49,199 nt of DNA from Mycobacterium sp. E1214. GTDB lineage: Bacteria; Actinomycetota; Actinomycetes; Mycobacteriales; Mycobacteriaceae. This document shows positions 24,043 to 32,861 of the stretch, piece after piece (the stretch's first letter is position 1; every line of letters begins with the position of its first letter). The stretch covers positions 1 through 49,199 of the forward strand of contig NZ_LZJC01000166.1 of NCBI RefSeq assembly GCF_001666755.1, read 5' to 3'. Position numbers and translations under genes: made by a program. Under the pieces are notes generated by a model that did no database searches, was not told where the DNA came from, and worked only from the letters and a program-made list of their open reading frames with translations.

Positions 24043-26094
24043 TTACTCGCAGGTGGTGTCGGCCGCGTTGGTAACGGTCAGGTCCTCGGGTAGCTTGGCC
24101 GTGGCGTTGCCGGTGCCACGTTCGATCTGCAGGCTGACCGACGAGCCGTTGGGCGGCGGCGCGCTCACGGACTTGAAGTCCGGCCCGAGCACCACCTGCA
24201 CCACCTGGCCGTAGCCGGACACCCGCTGCACCCGCGCGTTGGCGAACGACGACGCCACCGTGGCGGCCGCCTCCTCGTTGCCGGGGGAGAACAGCACCGT
24301 CGTGGCCCCCACCGAGCTCGGGTAGTCGTCGGGCGACATCACGTTGAAGCCGTTGCGCTTCAGCTGGCTGGTCGCGGTGGCCGCCAGCCCGCTCTGCGTG
24401 GTGGCGTTGGAGACCCGCACCGTGACGTCGCCCGGCGAGGTCGTCGTGACCTGCTGACGCTGCGCCTCGGGGGCCGCGGTGGGTGCCGGCGGCGCCGTGG
24501 TGGCGGGCGCCTTGGTCTGGGTCGCGTTCGACTTCGACGAGCTGCCCAGATTCTGCGCGTTCTGGTCGTTTTCCTCGGGCAACGGGTCGTCGTTGATGAT
24601 CGCGTCGAACAGCGAGCGCATGTCGGCCATCCGCGGCGGCTCGTCACCGTTGGAGTCGGTGACGCCGGTCGGCACGGTGACGAAGGTGATGTGCCCGGCG
24701 GCCATCCCCTGCAGCGACTGGCCGAGCTGCACCAGGTCCTTAGTCTTGACGTTGTCGACGTAGGTGTCGCTGATGATCATGTTGACGACGTTGTTGAGCT
24801 TGTTGAGGTCCAGCAGGGTGTCCTCGGAGATCAACGCGCGCAGCAGCGACGACACGAACCGCTGCTGGCGCTTGATGCGGCCGTAGTCGCCGTTGGTCTC
24901 GGTGGTGACCTGGCGGGCCCGCACGTAATTGAGCGCGGTCGGGCCGTCGAGCACCTGGCGTCCGCCGTGCTCGAGGACGGTGCCGAGCTCGTAGTCGTGC
25001 AGCGCCGTCTTGGAGCACACCTCGACGCCGCCGAGCGCGTCGACCATCTTGGCGAAACCGGAGAAGTCGACGGCGATGAAGTGATTGATGTTCAGCCCGG
25101 ACAGCTTCTGGATCTCCTTGACCAGGCACTTCGGGCCGCCGAACGCGAACGCCGAGTTCAGCTTGGTCTCGGTGTAGATCTTCGCCGAGCCCCACGTCTT
25201 GGTCTTGGCGTCGTAGAGCGGCCCGTACTTGCCGGTCTCGGGGTTCCAGGCCTCGCATTGCATCGGGGTGATCGCCAGGTCGCGCGGGAACGACACGGCC
25301 ACCACCCGCTTGCGGTTGGCCGGGATGTTCACCAGCATCACCGAGTCCGACCGCTCGCCGTCGGCGTCGTCGGTGGTCCCGGCGCCCATGTTGGCGTTGT
25401 CGCCCAGCCGGGAGTCGAGGCCGACGATCAGGAAGTCCTCGTCGCCGTACTGCCCGCCCGGGTCGCGGATGTCGCTGGAGTTCTGATCCAGGGCATTGAC
25501 GGTGTTGAGCCGGGCGTTTTTCGACGTGCTCCACTGCCACGCGCCGCCGGTCATGACCAGGGCCAGGGCCGCGGACAGCGCGGCCACCGCGCGGGCGGCC
25601 ACCAGGACCGGCCGACGGCGGCGCCGGGTCTTGACCGGCGGGACGTCGGGCTCGGCGGTCGGCTGGTCGGCGGCCTGCGGCTCGCGCAGGTCGGGGATCT
25701 CCGAGGCGCCCCCGAGCGCGTAGGCCAGGTCGTCGATCACCTGGGTGTCCTGTAGATCCGCCGGGATCGGCGCCGGCTCGTCGGCGTCGGCGGCGGCGCG
25801 GCGACGCCCGGACCGGCCACCGGCGGGCGCGCCGATCTTCGCGATCAGGTCGGCGACGCTGACACCGCCGCCGGTGTGGCTGCCGCCCGCGTCGTCACCG
25901 GACTCCTCGGCGGGCGCGGGGGTTTCGGGGGCGTCGGGGTGAGCCTCGCTCTGCCAGCGGTGGGAGTTGTCGTCGGGCGGCGGGTCGAAGAACCGCTCCC
26001 ACGGGGCGGCTCCGGACGTCGGGGCGTCCCCGCCGTGGGTGGCGACGGCCGAACGCCACGGGTCGCGAGTGGCGTCCTTGTCGGCGTCACTCAT
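24043..26094 (-). CDS. LCP-family (LytR-CpsA-Psr) cell-wall ligase with LytR C-terminal domain
   Basis: 683-residue protein resembling Rv0822c. A long, charged, Pro-rich cytoplasmic head (about 1-140) precedes one transmembrane helix (about 147-170). An LCP domain (about 210-430) follows, with DSVMLVNIPANRKRVVAVSFPRDL, the arginine-rich LNYVRARQVT and GRIKRQQRFVSSLL, then a linker and a LytR_C domain (about 575-665). LCP enzymes ligate arabinogalactan or other glycopolymers to peptidoglycan. I chose ATG 26094 over the in-frame TTG two codons earlier because GAGG lies at good spacing. The 216-base gap to dus was read; only its promoter is expected there. Confidence 0.9.
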   Translation of the reverse strand: MSDADKDATRDPWRSAVATHGGDAPTSGAAPWERFFDPPPDDNSHRWQSEAHPDAPETPAPAEESGDDAGGSHTGGGVSVADLIAKIGAPAGGRSGRRRAAADADEPAPIPADLQDTQVIDDLAYALGGASEIPDLREPQAADQPTAEPDVPPVKTRRRRRPVLVAARAVAALSAALALVMTGGAWQWSTSKNARLNTVNALDQNSSDIRDPGGQYGDEDFLIVGLDSRLGDNANMGAGTTDDADGERSDSVMLVNIPANRKRVVAVSFPRDLAITPMQCEAWNPETGKYGPLYDAKTKTWGSAKIYTETKLNSAFAFGGPKCLVKEIQKLSGLNINHFIAVDFSGFAKMVDALGGVEVCSKTALHDYELGTVLEHGGRQVLDGPTALNYVRARQVTTETNGDYGRIKRQQRFVSSLLRALISEDTLLDLNKLNNVVNMIISDTYVDNVKTKDLVQLGQSLQGMAAGHITFVTVPTGVTDSNGDEPPRMADMRSLFDAIINDDPLPEENDQNAQNLGSSSKSNATQTKAPATTAPPAPTAAPEAQRQQVTTTSPGDVTVRVSNATTQSGLAATATSQLKRNGFNVMSPDDYPSSVGATTVLFSPGNEEAAATVASSFANARVQRVSGYGQVVQVVLGPDFKSVSAPPPNGSSVSLQIERGTGNATAKLPEDLTVTNAADTTCE

Positions 26095-26310
26095 GTCCAA
26101 CCGGCCTCCGAAGCTCTGATGCAGACGACAGCGTGTCCATACGCGATGTCAGCGCGGCGCCTCGACATCGGCGCCGCGATCGTGCGGGTGTCGCACACCG
26201 TGTGTCGCACTGTCGGGGCGGCGCGTTACCGAGCCGCCGCGAAAGCGCAACGCGGCAAGGCCCACATCGTACTGAGTTATGGCCGCAGACGCGATTTCGT
26301 GGCGGTCGGC

Positions 26311-27444
26311 TCAGCCGCCGGAGTGCATGACGTCGGCGCCGGACGGCACCGTGCAGTCGTCGGGATCGCGCAGCCACCCGTCCGGCAGCGCCACCCGGGC
26401 CGCGGACCCCTGCCGGCCCCGCGGGCCGCTGGCCGCGTCGGGGAACGGGACGGCGCCGTCGAGACGGCTCAGCAGGCGGTCCAGCTCGTCGAGCGTCTTG
26501 ACCATCGCCAGCGACCGGCGCAGCTCGGAGCCGGCCGGGAAGCCGTGCAGGTACCAGCCGACGTGCTTGCGGATGTCGCGCATGCCCTTGTCCTCGCCGA
26601 AGTGCGCCGCCAGCAGCTCGCCGTGCCGGCGCGCGATATCGGCGACTTCACCCAGCGTGGGCGGGACCGGAGCGGGGCTGCCGGTGAACGCCGCCGAGAG
26701 CTCGGCGAACAGCCAGGGCCGGCCCAGGCAGCCGCGGCCGATCACCACGCCGTCGCAGCCGGTCTTCGCCATCATCGCCAGGGCGTCGCTGGCGTCGTAG
26801 ATGTCACCGTTGCCCAGCACCGGGATGGTCGTCACGTGCTGCTTGAGCGCGGCGATCTGGTCCCAGTCCGCGGTGCCGGAGTAGCGCTGCGCCGCCGTGC
26901 GGGCGTGCAACGCGACCGCGGCGGCACCCTCCGACTCGGCGATCCGCCCGGCGTCCAGGTGCGTGTGGTGCTCGTCGTCGATGCCGACGCGGAACTTGAC
27001 CGTCACCGGTATCCGGGTGCCCTCGGTGGCGCGCACCGCCGCGGCGACGATCTGAGAGAACAGCCGCCGCTTGTACGGCAGCGCCGCCCCGCCGCCGCGC
27101 TTGGTCACCTTGGGCACCGGGCAGCCGAAGTTCATGTCGATGTGGTCGGCCAGGTTCTCGTCGGCGATCATCTTGGCCGCGGCGTACGTGGTCGCCGGGT
27201 CCACGGTGTAGAGCTGCAGCGACCGGGGCGACTCGTCGGGCGCGAAGGTCGTCATGTGCATGGTGACCGGATGACGCTCGACGAGCGCCCGCGCGGTCAC
27301 CATCTCGCACACGTACAGGCCGCTGACCGTGCCGACCTTCGCCAGTTCCAGCTCGCGGCACAGCGTCCGGAACGCCACGTTGGTGACGCCGGCCATCGGG
27401 GCCAAGACCACCGGGCTGGCGAGCGCGATGGGCCCTATGCGCAC
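26311..27444 (-). CDS. dus: tRNA-dihydrouridine synthase
   Basis: FMN enzyme reducing uridines in the tRNA D-loop, 377 residues. The TIM-barrel head LASPVVLAPMAGVTNVAFR, the catalytic-cysteine motif HIDMNFGCPVPKVTKRGGGA, VTVKFRVGIDDEH and VIGRGCLGRPWLF all match DusB-type proteins (Rv0823c in M. tuberculosis). The helical C-terminal domain is present (DIRKHVGWYLHGFP). It starts with GTG seven bases after the desA1 stop, so it is cotranscribed with desA1. Confidence 0.94.
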   Translation of the reverse strand: MRIGPIALASPVVLAPMAGVTNVAFRTLCRELELAKVGTVSGLYVCEMVTARALVERHPVTMHMTTFAPDESPRSLQLYTVDPATTYAAAKMIADENLADHIDMNFGCPVPKVTKRGGGAALPYKRRLFSQIVAAAVRATEGTRIPVTVKFRVGIDDEHHTHLDAGRIAESEGAAAVALHARTAAQRYSGTADWDQIAALKQHVTTIPVLGNGDIYDASDALAMMAKTGCDGVVIGRGCLGRPWLFAELSAAFTGSPAPVPPTLGEVADIARRHGELLAAHFGEDKGMRDIRKHVGWYLHGFPAGSELRRSLAMVKTLDELDRLLSRLDGAVPFPDAASGPRGRQGSAARVALPDGWLRDPDDCTVPSGADVMHSGG

Positions 27445-27451
27445 CTCTGGG

Positions 27452-28474
27452 CTACCGCCGGCTCATCGTCAGCGTGCCCGCGGTCTGGTGCAGCTCGAAC
27501 GCGGTGGTCCGCTTGCCGGTGCGGGCCTCGCGGTCCAGCTGGCGTTGCTTGGACTGCTCGAACTTGTCGCAGGTCGCCTCGAGCTCCTTGACCAGCACCC
27601 CGAGGTCGTCGCGCAGCGCCGCGGCCTCCCCGGTGAAGTCCTCACGCTCGAAGATGCGCCACTTCTTCAACACCGGCATCACGACCTCGTCGAGGTGGAT
27701 GCGCGGGTCGTAGACGCCGCCGACCGCGATGACCACGGCCTTGCGCCGGAACTCGGGCACCTGGAAGCCGGGCATCTGGAAGTTGCGCAGCACCTTGTGC
27801 AACGACTTCATCGCCTGGTTGGGCGACGCCTCGAAGCCGGCCTCGCTGACGTCCCGGTAGAAGATCATGTGCAGGTTCTCGTCGGCCGAGATCTTGGCCA
27901 GCAGCTGGTCGGCGATGGTCTCGTTGCACGCCTTGCCGGTGTTGCGGTGCGAGATCCGGGTGGCCAGCTCCTGGAAGGTCACGTAGATGACCGAGTCGAA
28001 GAGGCTCTCGGCGAACAGGTCGGCCCGGATCTGGTGGTTCTGGCCGGGGCTGAAGCCGCGGTTCACGACCTCCATGCGCAGCTTCTCCAGCTCGACGGGG
28101 TCGACCGCGCGGGTCACCACCAGGTAGTCGCGGAGCGCGATGCCGTGCCGGTTCTCCTCGGCGGTCCAACGGTTGACCCACTGGCCCCAGGCGCCGTCCA
28201 TGCCGAAGTTCATCGCGATCTCGCGGTGGTACGACGGCAGGTTGTCCTCGGTCATGAGGTTCTGCACCATCGCGACCTGGGCGACGTCGGTGAGCTTGGA
28301 TTGCCCCGGTTCCCAGTCCTGGCCGCCGAGCGCGTAGAAGTTCTTGCCGTCCGACCACGGGATGTAGTCGTGCGGGTTCCAGTTCTTGTGCATGCTCAGG
28401 TGCCGGTTGAGGTTTTTCTCGACCACCGGTTCGAGCTCATGCAGCAGCTGCAGGTTCGTCAGCTCGGCTGACAT
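27452..28474 (-). CDS. desA1: Acyl-ACP desaturase DesA1
   Basis: Soluble diiron fatty-acyl-ACP desaturase needed for mycolic-acid unsaturation, 340 residues. The two diiron ligand motifs are visible as EENRH (about 106-110) and DENLH (about 198-202). LMTEDNLPSYHREI is the helix before them. The ATG follows GGAGG at five bases. The upstream region contains a repeated TATCTGTGT (28488-28496 and 28516-28524), which may be part of a regulator site; desA1 in mycobacteria is known to be controlled by a TetR-family repressor. Confidence 0.95.
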   Translation of the reverse strand: MSAELTNLQLLHELEPVVEKNLNRHLSMHKNWNPHDYIPWSDGKNFYALGGQDWEPGQSKLTDVAQVAMVQNLMTEDNLPSYHREIAMNFGMDGAWGQWVNRWTAEENRHGIALRDYLVVTRAVDPVELEKLRMEVVNRGFSPGQNHQIRADLFAESLFDSVIYVTFQELATRISHRNTGKACNETIADQLLAKISADENLHMIFYRDVSEAGFEASPNQAMKSLHKVLRNFQMPGFQVPEFRRKAVVIAVGGVYDPRIHLDEVVMPVLKKWRIFEREDFTGEAAALRDDLGVLVKELEATCDKFEQSKQRQLDREARTGKRTTAFELHQTAGTLTMSRR

Positions 28475-28644
28475 GTGGACCTCCGGTTATCTGTGTCGAC
28501 GGGTAGCAGTCAATATATCTGTGTACCTCAGTAGCATCAAGTTCCTCCGCGGTGTGGCGCTGCTCGCGTTTCGCGCGAATTCGGCGGAATCGACGCCCGT
28601 GACAATAGGGCTTGCCAACCCGGCGGATCGGCAAACCGCCGCGG

Positions 28645-29253
28645 CTATTCGCTGAGCTCGGCGGCGGGCACGTAGGGCGCCGCGCTGATGAAGAGCAGGT
28701 TCACGCAGTAGTCGATGAACTGCTCGCGGCCGGCCCCCAGCTGCCCGTGCAGGTAGGCGGTGAACAGGCTGGTCAGGCCGCCGACCAGGCTGGTGGCGAC
28801 CATCCGCTGCAGCACCGTGTCGCCGATGGCGGACAGCTTGCGTTGCAGCAGGTCGATGAAGGTGGGCATCCACTCCACGCCCGAGCGGGTCAACGCCGGC
28901 TCCACCGCCGGCACCAGCAGGAGCACGCGGCCACGGACCGGGTCGTCCACCATCAGCTCGACGAACCGCTCGACGGCCTCGCGGGGGGTGCCGGCCGAGG
29001 TGAGCGCGTCCATCGCGCGGGTGCAGACGTCGTCGTAGACCGCGCGCACGAATTGGTCCCGGTCGGCGAAGCTTTCGTAGAAGTAGCGCTCGGTCAGCGA
29101 GGCGCGCCGGCATACCGCGCGGACGGTGAGCGCCGGACCGCCGGCGCCGCCGAGCAGTTGCACGCCCGCGGCGATCAGGCTGTCGCGGCGAAGGGCGACC
29201 CGGCTCTCCAGGGGGACGCCCGTCCACCGACCCTGGCGTTGACCGGTCTGCAC
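28645..29253 (-). CDS. TetR-family regulator (Rv0825c-like)
   Basis: 202-residue TetR repressor. Helix-turn-helix residues are in LTVRAVCRRASLTERYFYESFADRDQFVRAVYD (about 33-66), and the ligand domain follows. The GTG at 29253 gives the N-terminus MQTGQRQGRWTGVPLESR that I recall for Rv0825c and has AGGAGC ahead of it; the frame could extend 30 codons upstream, but through the shared promoter. It is divergent from the DUF2236 gene with a palindrome between them, so it probably controls itself and that gene. Confidence 0.87.
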   Translation of the reverse strand: MQTGQRQGRWTGVPLESRVALRRDSLIAAGVQLLGGAGGPALTVRAVCRRASLTERYFYESFADRDQFVRAVYDDVCTRAMDALTSAGTPREAVERFVELMVDDPVRGRVLLLVPAVEPALTRSGVEWMPTFIDLLQRKLSAIGDTVLQRMVATSLVGGLTSLFTAYLHGQLGAGREQFIDYCVNLLFISAAPYVPAAELSE

Positions 29254-29269
29254 ATCGCTCCTAGAGTAG

Positions 29270-29295
29270 AAACTGACAACGGTTGTAGTCAGTTT
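29270..29295. promoter_or_regulatory. TetR operator candidate between Rv0825c-like and DUF2236 genes
   Basis: AAACTGAC (29270-29277) and GTCAGTTT (29288-29295) are perfect 8-base arms around a 10-base spacer. The site lies in the 68-base divergent gap between the TetR start and the DUF2236 start. Placement and symmetry suit binding by the adjacent TetR protein. Confidence 0.6.
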
Positions 29296-29321
29296 TGCAG
29301 ATACCTGGTAGGGATCCGACA

Positions 29322-30380
29322 GTGACTCAAGATACGTCCGCATCGCGCCCGGTGACCAGCGCCGTTCAACCCGACGCCCCCGCCGCGCGAGTGTCGGCCG
29401 GTGCCTCGGCCGAGGCGTCCGACGGCCTGGCCGGCGGCTGCCCGGTGTCGCCGGGGGGATACGAGGCGCCCCCCGCGCCGCTGGGTCCCGGTTCCCTGAC
29501 GTGGCGGTACTTCGGGGACTGGCGGGGCATGCTGCAGGGCCCGTGGGCCGGCTCGATGCAGAACATGCACCCGCAGCTGGGGGCCGCGGTCATCGACCAC
29601 TCGACGTTCTTCCGGGAGCGCTGGCAGCGCCTGTTGCGCTCGCTGTACCCGATCGGCGGCGTGGTCTTCGACGGCGAGCGCGCCCCCACCACCGGGGCCG
29701 AGGTCCGCGACTACCACATCGAGATCAAGGGCACCGACGAGCTGGGCCGGCGCTACCACGCGCTGAACCCCGACGTTTTCTACTGGGCCCACGCCACCTT
29801 CTTCGTCGGCACCATCATTGTCGCCGAGCGGTTCTGTGGCGGCCTCACCGAAGCGCAGAAGCGCCAGCTGTTCGACGAGCACGTCGAGTGGTATCGGATG
29901 TACGGCATGAGCATGCGGCCGGTGCCGAAGTCCTGGGAGGACTTCCAGGTCTACTGGGATCACATGTGCCGCAACGTGTTGGAGAACAACTGGGCGGCCC
30001 GCGCGGTGCTCGACCTGAGCGAGCTGCCGCAGCCGCCGTTCGCGCGGTGGCTGCCGGACTGGCTGTGGGCGGCGCAGCGCCGGCTCGTCGCGCCGTTCTT
30101 CGTCTGGGTGACCGTCGGGCTCTACGACCCGCCGGTGCGCGAGCTGATGGGCTACGAGTGGTCCAGCCGCGACGAGTGGCTACACCGCCGCTTCGGTGAC
30201 GTCGTCCGCGCGGTCTTCGCCGTGGTGCCACGCCGATTCCGCAAGCACCCGCGCGCCCGCGCCGGCCTGGACCGGGCCGCCGGGCGGATCGCGGCCGACG
30301 CGCCGCTGGTGCAGACGCCGGCGCGCAACCTGCCGCCGCTCGACGAGCGTGGCGACCCTAAGCACTACTGCCCGGTCTGA
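29322..30380 (+). CDS. DUF2236 (MpaB/latex-clearing-like) oxygenase-family protein
   Basis: 352-residue protein matching Rv0826. The DUF2236 core spans about 55-290: LTWRYFGDWRGMLQGPWAGSMQNMHP, YHALNPDVFYWAHATFFVG, DEHVEWYRMYGMSMRPVPKSW. Conserved His and Arg residues around HPQLGAAVIDHS and WAHATF suit a heme site as in Lcp and MpaB, but a reaction for the mycobacterial protein is not known to me. The Ala/Pro head (1-50) is low complexity. The GTG start is chosen by similarity to the Rv0826 N-terminus (TQD). Likely regulated by the divergent TetR. Confidence 0.82.
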   Translation: MTQDTSASRPVTSAVQPDAPAARVSAGASAEASDGLAGGCPVSPGGYEAPPAPLGPGSLTWRYFGDWRGMLQGPWAGSMQNMHPQLGAAVIDHSTFFRERWQRLLRSLYPIGGVVFDGERAPTTGAEVRDYHIEIKGTDELGRRYHALNPDVFYWAHATFFVGTIIVAERFCGGLTEAQKRQLFDEHVEWYRMYGMSMRPVPKSWEDFQVYWDHMCRNVLENNWAARAVLDLSELPQPPFARWLPDWLWAAQRRLVAPFFVWVTVGLYDPPVRELMGYEWSSRDEWLHRRFGDVVRAVFAVVPRRFRKHPRARAGLDRAAGRIAADAPLVQTPARNLPPLDERGDPKHYCPV

Positions 30381-30390
30381 CCCCGCCCCG

Positions 30391-30594
30391 TCACGCGTGG
30401 GCGTGGGCGTGGCTGTCCTCCAGCCCCGCCTGATGGACGTGCTGATGGGTGTGGTGGGTCCCGTCGCCGTGGTCGTGGGCGTGCTGGTGCTCGACGTGGT
30501 CGTGCTCGTGGGTGTCGTGCGGGTGCGCGTGGGTGAGGTCGCCGTGGCGGTGGTCGTGCGCGTGGGGTGCGTCGTGGGTGTGTTCGTCGCTCAT
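30391..30594 (-). CDS. Histidine-rich metal-binding protein
   Basis: 67-residue protein with 24 histidines, mostly as H-x-H pairs (HTHDAPHAHDHRHGD and similar), interleaved with Asp and Glu. No signal peptide or membrane segment is visible. Its start overlaps the kmtR stop by four bases (ATGA), so it is translated with a nickel/cobalt sensor. A cytosolic Ni/Co (or Zn) buffer or chaperone is the natural reading; metal identity is inferred from KmtR. Being so repetitive, it is often missed or called low complexity. Confidence 0.75.
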   Translation of the reverse strand: MSDEHTHDAPHAHDHRHGDLTHAHPHDTHEHDHVEHQHAHDHGDGTHHTHQHVHQAGLEDSHAHAHA

Positions 30595-31004
30595 CTGCTG
30601 CCTTCCTGTCTCTCGATCGGTGCACCGGCGGCCGGCCGGTCCGGCGGTGCGGCCACCGCCGCCAGCCCGCCGTCGCGGCGGTGGTGCCGGGGAACGCCGG
30701 GGCCGGCGTGTTCGGCGTTGAACACCGCGTCGATGACGAGCTGGCGCACGTGGTCGTTCTCCAGGCTGTAGAAGATCGTGGTGCCCTCCCGGCGAGTGCG
30801 CACCAGCCGGGCCATCCGCAGCTTCGCCAGGTGCTGGGACACCGAGGGCGCGGGCTTTCCGACGTGCTCGGCGAGCTCGTTGACGCTCATCTCACGGTCG
30901 GTCAACGACCACAGCACTTGCACGCGCGTCACGTCGGCCAGCATGCGGAACACCTCGACCACCAGGCCGGCCTGGTCGTCGGGTAGGCGACTATCTGCAT
31001 GCAT
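30591..31004 (-). CDS. kmtR: ArsR/SmtB-family nickel/cobalt repressor KmtR
   Basis: 137-residue winged-helix metalloregulator. The DNA-binding part is MSVNELAEHVGKPAPSVSQHLAKLRMARLVRTRREG (about 39-74). The C-terminal FYSLENDHVRQLVIDAVFNAEHAG then HH gives the His/Glu ligand set characteristic of KmtR, which senses Ni(II) and Co(II) and represses an efflux gene in M. tuberculosis (Rv0827c). The start ATG sits inside a palindrome, pointing to autoregulation. It overlaps the histidine-rich gene downstream. Confidence 0.88.
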   Translation of the reverse strand: MHADSRLPDDQAGLVVEVFRMLADVTRVQVLWSLTDREMSVNELAEHVGKPAPSVSQHLAKLRMARLVRTRREGTTIFYSLENDHVRQLVIDAVFNAEHAGPGVPRHHRRDGGLAAVAAPPDRPAAGAPIERQEGSR

Positions 31005-31014
31005 ACGCAGATAG
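30991..31014. promoter_or_regulatory. KmtR operator candidate over the kmtR start codon
   Basis: CTATCTGC (30991-30998) and GCAGATAG (31007-31014) are perfect arms around an 8-base spacer. The kmtR ATG (31002-31004) lies in the spacer. ArsR-family sensors bind such 12-2-12-like repeats, so KmtR binding here would block its own transcription or leaderless start. Confidence 0.6.
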
Positions 31015-31047
31015 TAGCGAAAGTGCGCGGGCGTCGTCGGCGACGCG

Positions 31048-31560
31048 TCAGGCGGGCGGGACGACCGTCGAGCGTCGCCGGCCGTCGTTGCGCTCGTTCC
31101 ACAGCCGGTAGACGTCCACCGCGGCGGCCCGGGTCTCCTCGCGAGATTCGTGTCGCATCGGCAGGCGGCGGTGCTGCCACGGCTTGGCGAACTCGTCGTA
31201 GAACGTGGACAGCTCGAAGTATTTGCGGTCGTCGACGTAGTAGCGCTCGTACTCCTCGCGGGCGGTCAGGAAGACGACCTCGCGCGGCGAGCAGTAATAC
31301 AGCGACCCCAGGCACATGGGGCAGGGGTGGGCCAGCACGTAGATGGTGGCGTCGACGAGATGCTCGGTCCCGAGCGCCGTGCACGCCTGGCGGATGGCGA
31401 GGATCTCGGCGTGCGCCGTCGGGTCGTTGGTCTGGGCCACCTTGTTGGCGCTCTCGGCCAGCACCTCGCCGTCGCGCACGATCACCGTCGCGAACGGGCG
31501 GCCGCCGTCCTCGACGTTGCGGCGAGCCAGGTCGATCGTTCGCTGGGCGAAGTCGGTCAT
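31048..31560 (-). CDS. Cytidine/guanine-deaminase-family protein (Rv0828c-like)
   Basis: 170-residue zinc deaminase. The zinc site is complete: the His and proton-shuttle Glu in PTAHAEILAI (about 46-55), and the two cysteines in HPCPMCLGSLYY. GRPFATVIVRDGEVLAE at the N-terminus resembles guanine deaminases of the GuaD type. The exact base substrate is not settled. The C-terminal tail after residue 140 is longer than I recall for M. tuberculosis. It lies divergent from the methyltransferase gene. Confidence 0.85.
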   Translation of the reverse strand: MTDFAQRTIDLARRNVEDGGRPFATVIVRDGEVLAESANKVAQTNDPTAHAEILAIRQACTALGTEHLVDATIYVLAHPCPMCLGSLYYCSPREVVFLTAREEYERYYVDDRKYFELSTFYDEFAKPWQHRRLPMRHESREETRAAAVDVYRLWNERNDGRRRSTVVPPA

Positions 31561-31655
31561 GGTCCCTCCGGCGGGTAGGCGGTTGACCGCGGGCGAGCCA
31601 CGGCTCTGTGGTACTCACTAGATTGTCTATCTTTTTCACGGGTGAGAGGAGCCGG

Positions 31656-32552
31656 ATGGCCCGGACCGAGAGCGATCGTTGGGACCTTGCGACGAGCGTG
31701 GGCGCGACGGCGACCATGGTGGCCGCGCAGCGGGCGCTGGCGTCCGACGCCGGCTTGATCGACGACCCGTACGCCGCGCCGCTGGTGCGGGCGGTGGGCA
31801 TCGACGTCTACGTCCGACTGGTCAACGGCGAGATCGCCGCGGGCGGCAACGCGGACTTCGACCCGCGGCGGATGGCGGAGGGGATGGCCTGCCGCACGCG
31901 GTTCTACGACCAGTTCTTCACCGACGCCACCGGCAGCGGCATCCGTCAGGCGGTCATCCTGGCCTCCGGGCTGGATGCGCGGGCGTACCGACTGCCCTGG
32001 CCGGGCGGCACGGTGGTGTACGAGGTCGACATGCCGCGGGTCATCGAGTTCAAGACCCTGACGCTGGGGGACCTGGGGGCGCGGCCCACCGCCGAGCGGC
32101 GCACGGTCGCGGTCGACCTGCGCGACGACTGGGCCACCGCGCTGCGGGCGGCCGGGTTCGACGCGGGGGCGCCGTCGGCGTGGAGCGCCGAGGGCCTGCT
32201 GGTCTACCTGCCCGACGACGCCCAGGACGCGTTGTTCGACCACATCACCGGGTTGAGCGCCCCCGGCAGCCGGTTGGCCTTCGAATTCGTGCCCGACACC
32301 GCCGTTTTCGCCGACCCGCGGTGGCGCGCCCACCACGAGCGGATGAGCGGGCTCGGCTTCGAGATCGACTTCAACGACCTCGTCTACCACGGCGAGCGCA
32401 GCCACATCGTCGAGCATCTGGGTCGGCGGGGCTGGCGGACGTCGTCGAACACCGTGGCCGAGTTGCATGCGGCCAACGGGTTCGTCTATCCCGATGACGA
32501 CGTCGCCGCCGCCTTCGCCGACATCACGTACAGCAGCGCCGTGCTGGGGTGA
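31656..32552 (+). CDS. SAM-dependent methyltransferase, TIGR00027/LCMT family (Rv0830-like)
   Basis: 298-residue protein of the large mycobacterial leucine-carboxyl-methyltransferase-like family. Typical parts are SDRWDLATSVGATATMVAAQRA at the start, RTRFYDQFF, the SAM loop VILASGLDARAYRLPWPGGTVVYEVDMP, and WSAEGLLVYLP. Substrates of these enzymes are unknown. The ATG at 31656 is chosen for the conserved MARTESDRWDLATSV start and GAGAGGA six bases ahead. It ends eight bases before the convergent tRNA-Lys 3' end. Confidence 0.9.
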   Translation: MARTESDRWDLATSVGATATMVAAQRALASDAGLIDDPYAAPLVRAVGIDVYVRLVNGEIAAGGNADFDPRRMAEGMACRTRFYDQFFTDATGSGIRQAVILASGLDARAYRLPWPGGTVVYEVDMPRVIEFKTLTLGDLGARPTAERRTVAVDLRDDWATALRAAGFDAGAPSAWSAEGLLVYLPDDAQDALFDHITGLSAPGSRLAFEFVPDTAVFADPRWRAHHERMSGLGFEIDFNDLVYHGERSHIVEHLGRRGWRTSSNTVAELHAANGFVYPDDDVAAAFADITYSSAVLG

Positions 32553-32560
32553 TCGTGCGG

Positions 32561-32636
32561 TGGTGCCCCCACCAGGGCTCGAACCTGGGACCTGCGGATT
32601 AAAAGTCCGTAGCTCTACCAACTGAGCTATAGGGGC
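32561..32636 (-). tRNA. tRNA-Lys (TTT anticodon), CCA encoded
   Basis: On the minus strand, acceptor GCCCCTA pairs with TGGGGGC, then A and CCA. The anticodon loop CTTTTAA is flanked by a five-base-pair stem, and the T arm contains GGTTCGAGCC. All arms fold by eye. Confidence 0.97.
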
Positions 32637-32760
32637 GCGAGGAACCAGGATACTGGGTCGGGAATCGGGGCCTCGTTTGAGGATTCGGCCCGTCGTGACC
32701 TAAGCTGACGTGGCTCCCAACGGAAACCCGTTGCGGGTACCCCGGAGAGATTCGGTTCTG

Positions 32761-32833
32761 GCCCCCTTCGTCTAGCGGCCTAGGACGCCGCCCTTTCAAG
32801 GCGGTAGCGCGGGTTCGAATCCCGTAGGGGGTA
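32761..32833 (+). tRNA. tRNA-Glu (TTC anticodon)
   Basis: Acceptor GCCCCCT pairs with AGGGGGT (ending in a G-U pair). Stem CCGCC/GGCGG encloses loop CTTTCAA, giving anticodon TTC. The T arm contains GGGTTCGAATCCC. CCA is not encoded. Confidence 0.97.
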
Positions 32834-32861
32834 CGCGACGCGGTGACGCGGAGCAGAGCAA

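Noticed and set aside
26095..26310. Direct repeats of GTGTCGCAC in the LCP-dus gap as a regulatory array
   Set aside because: Only two adjacent copies in a GC-rich gap, with no promoter element placed to use them.
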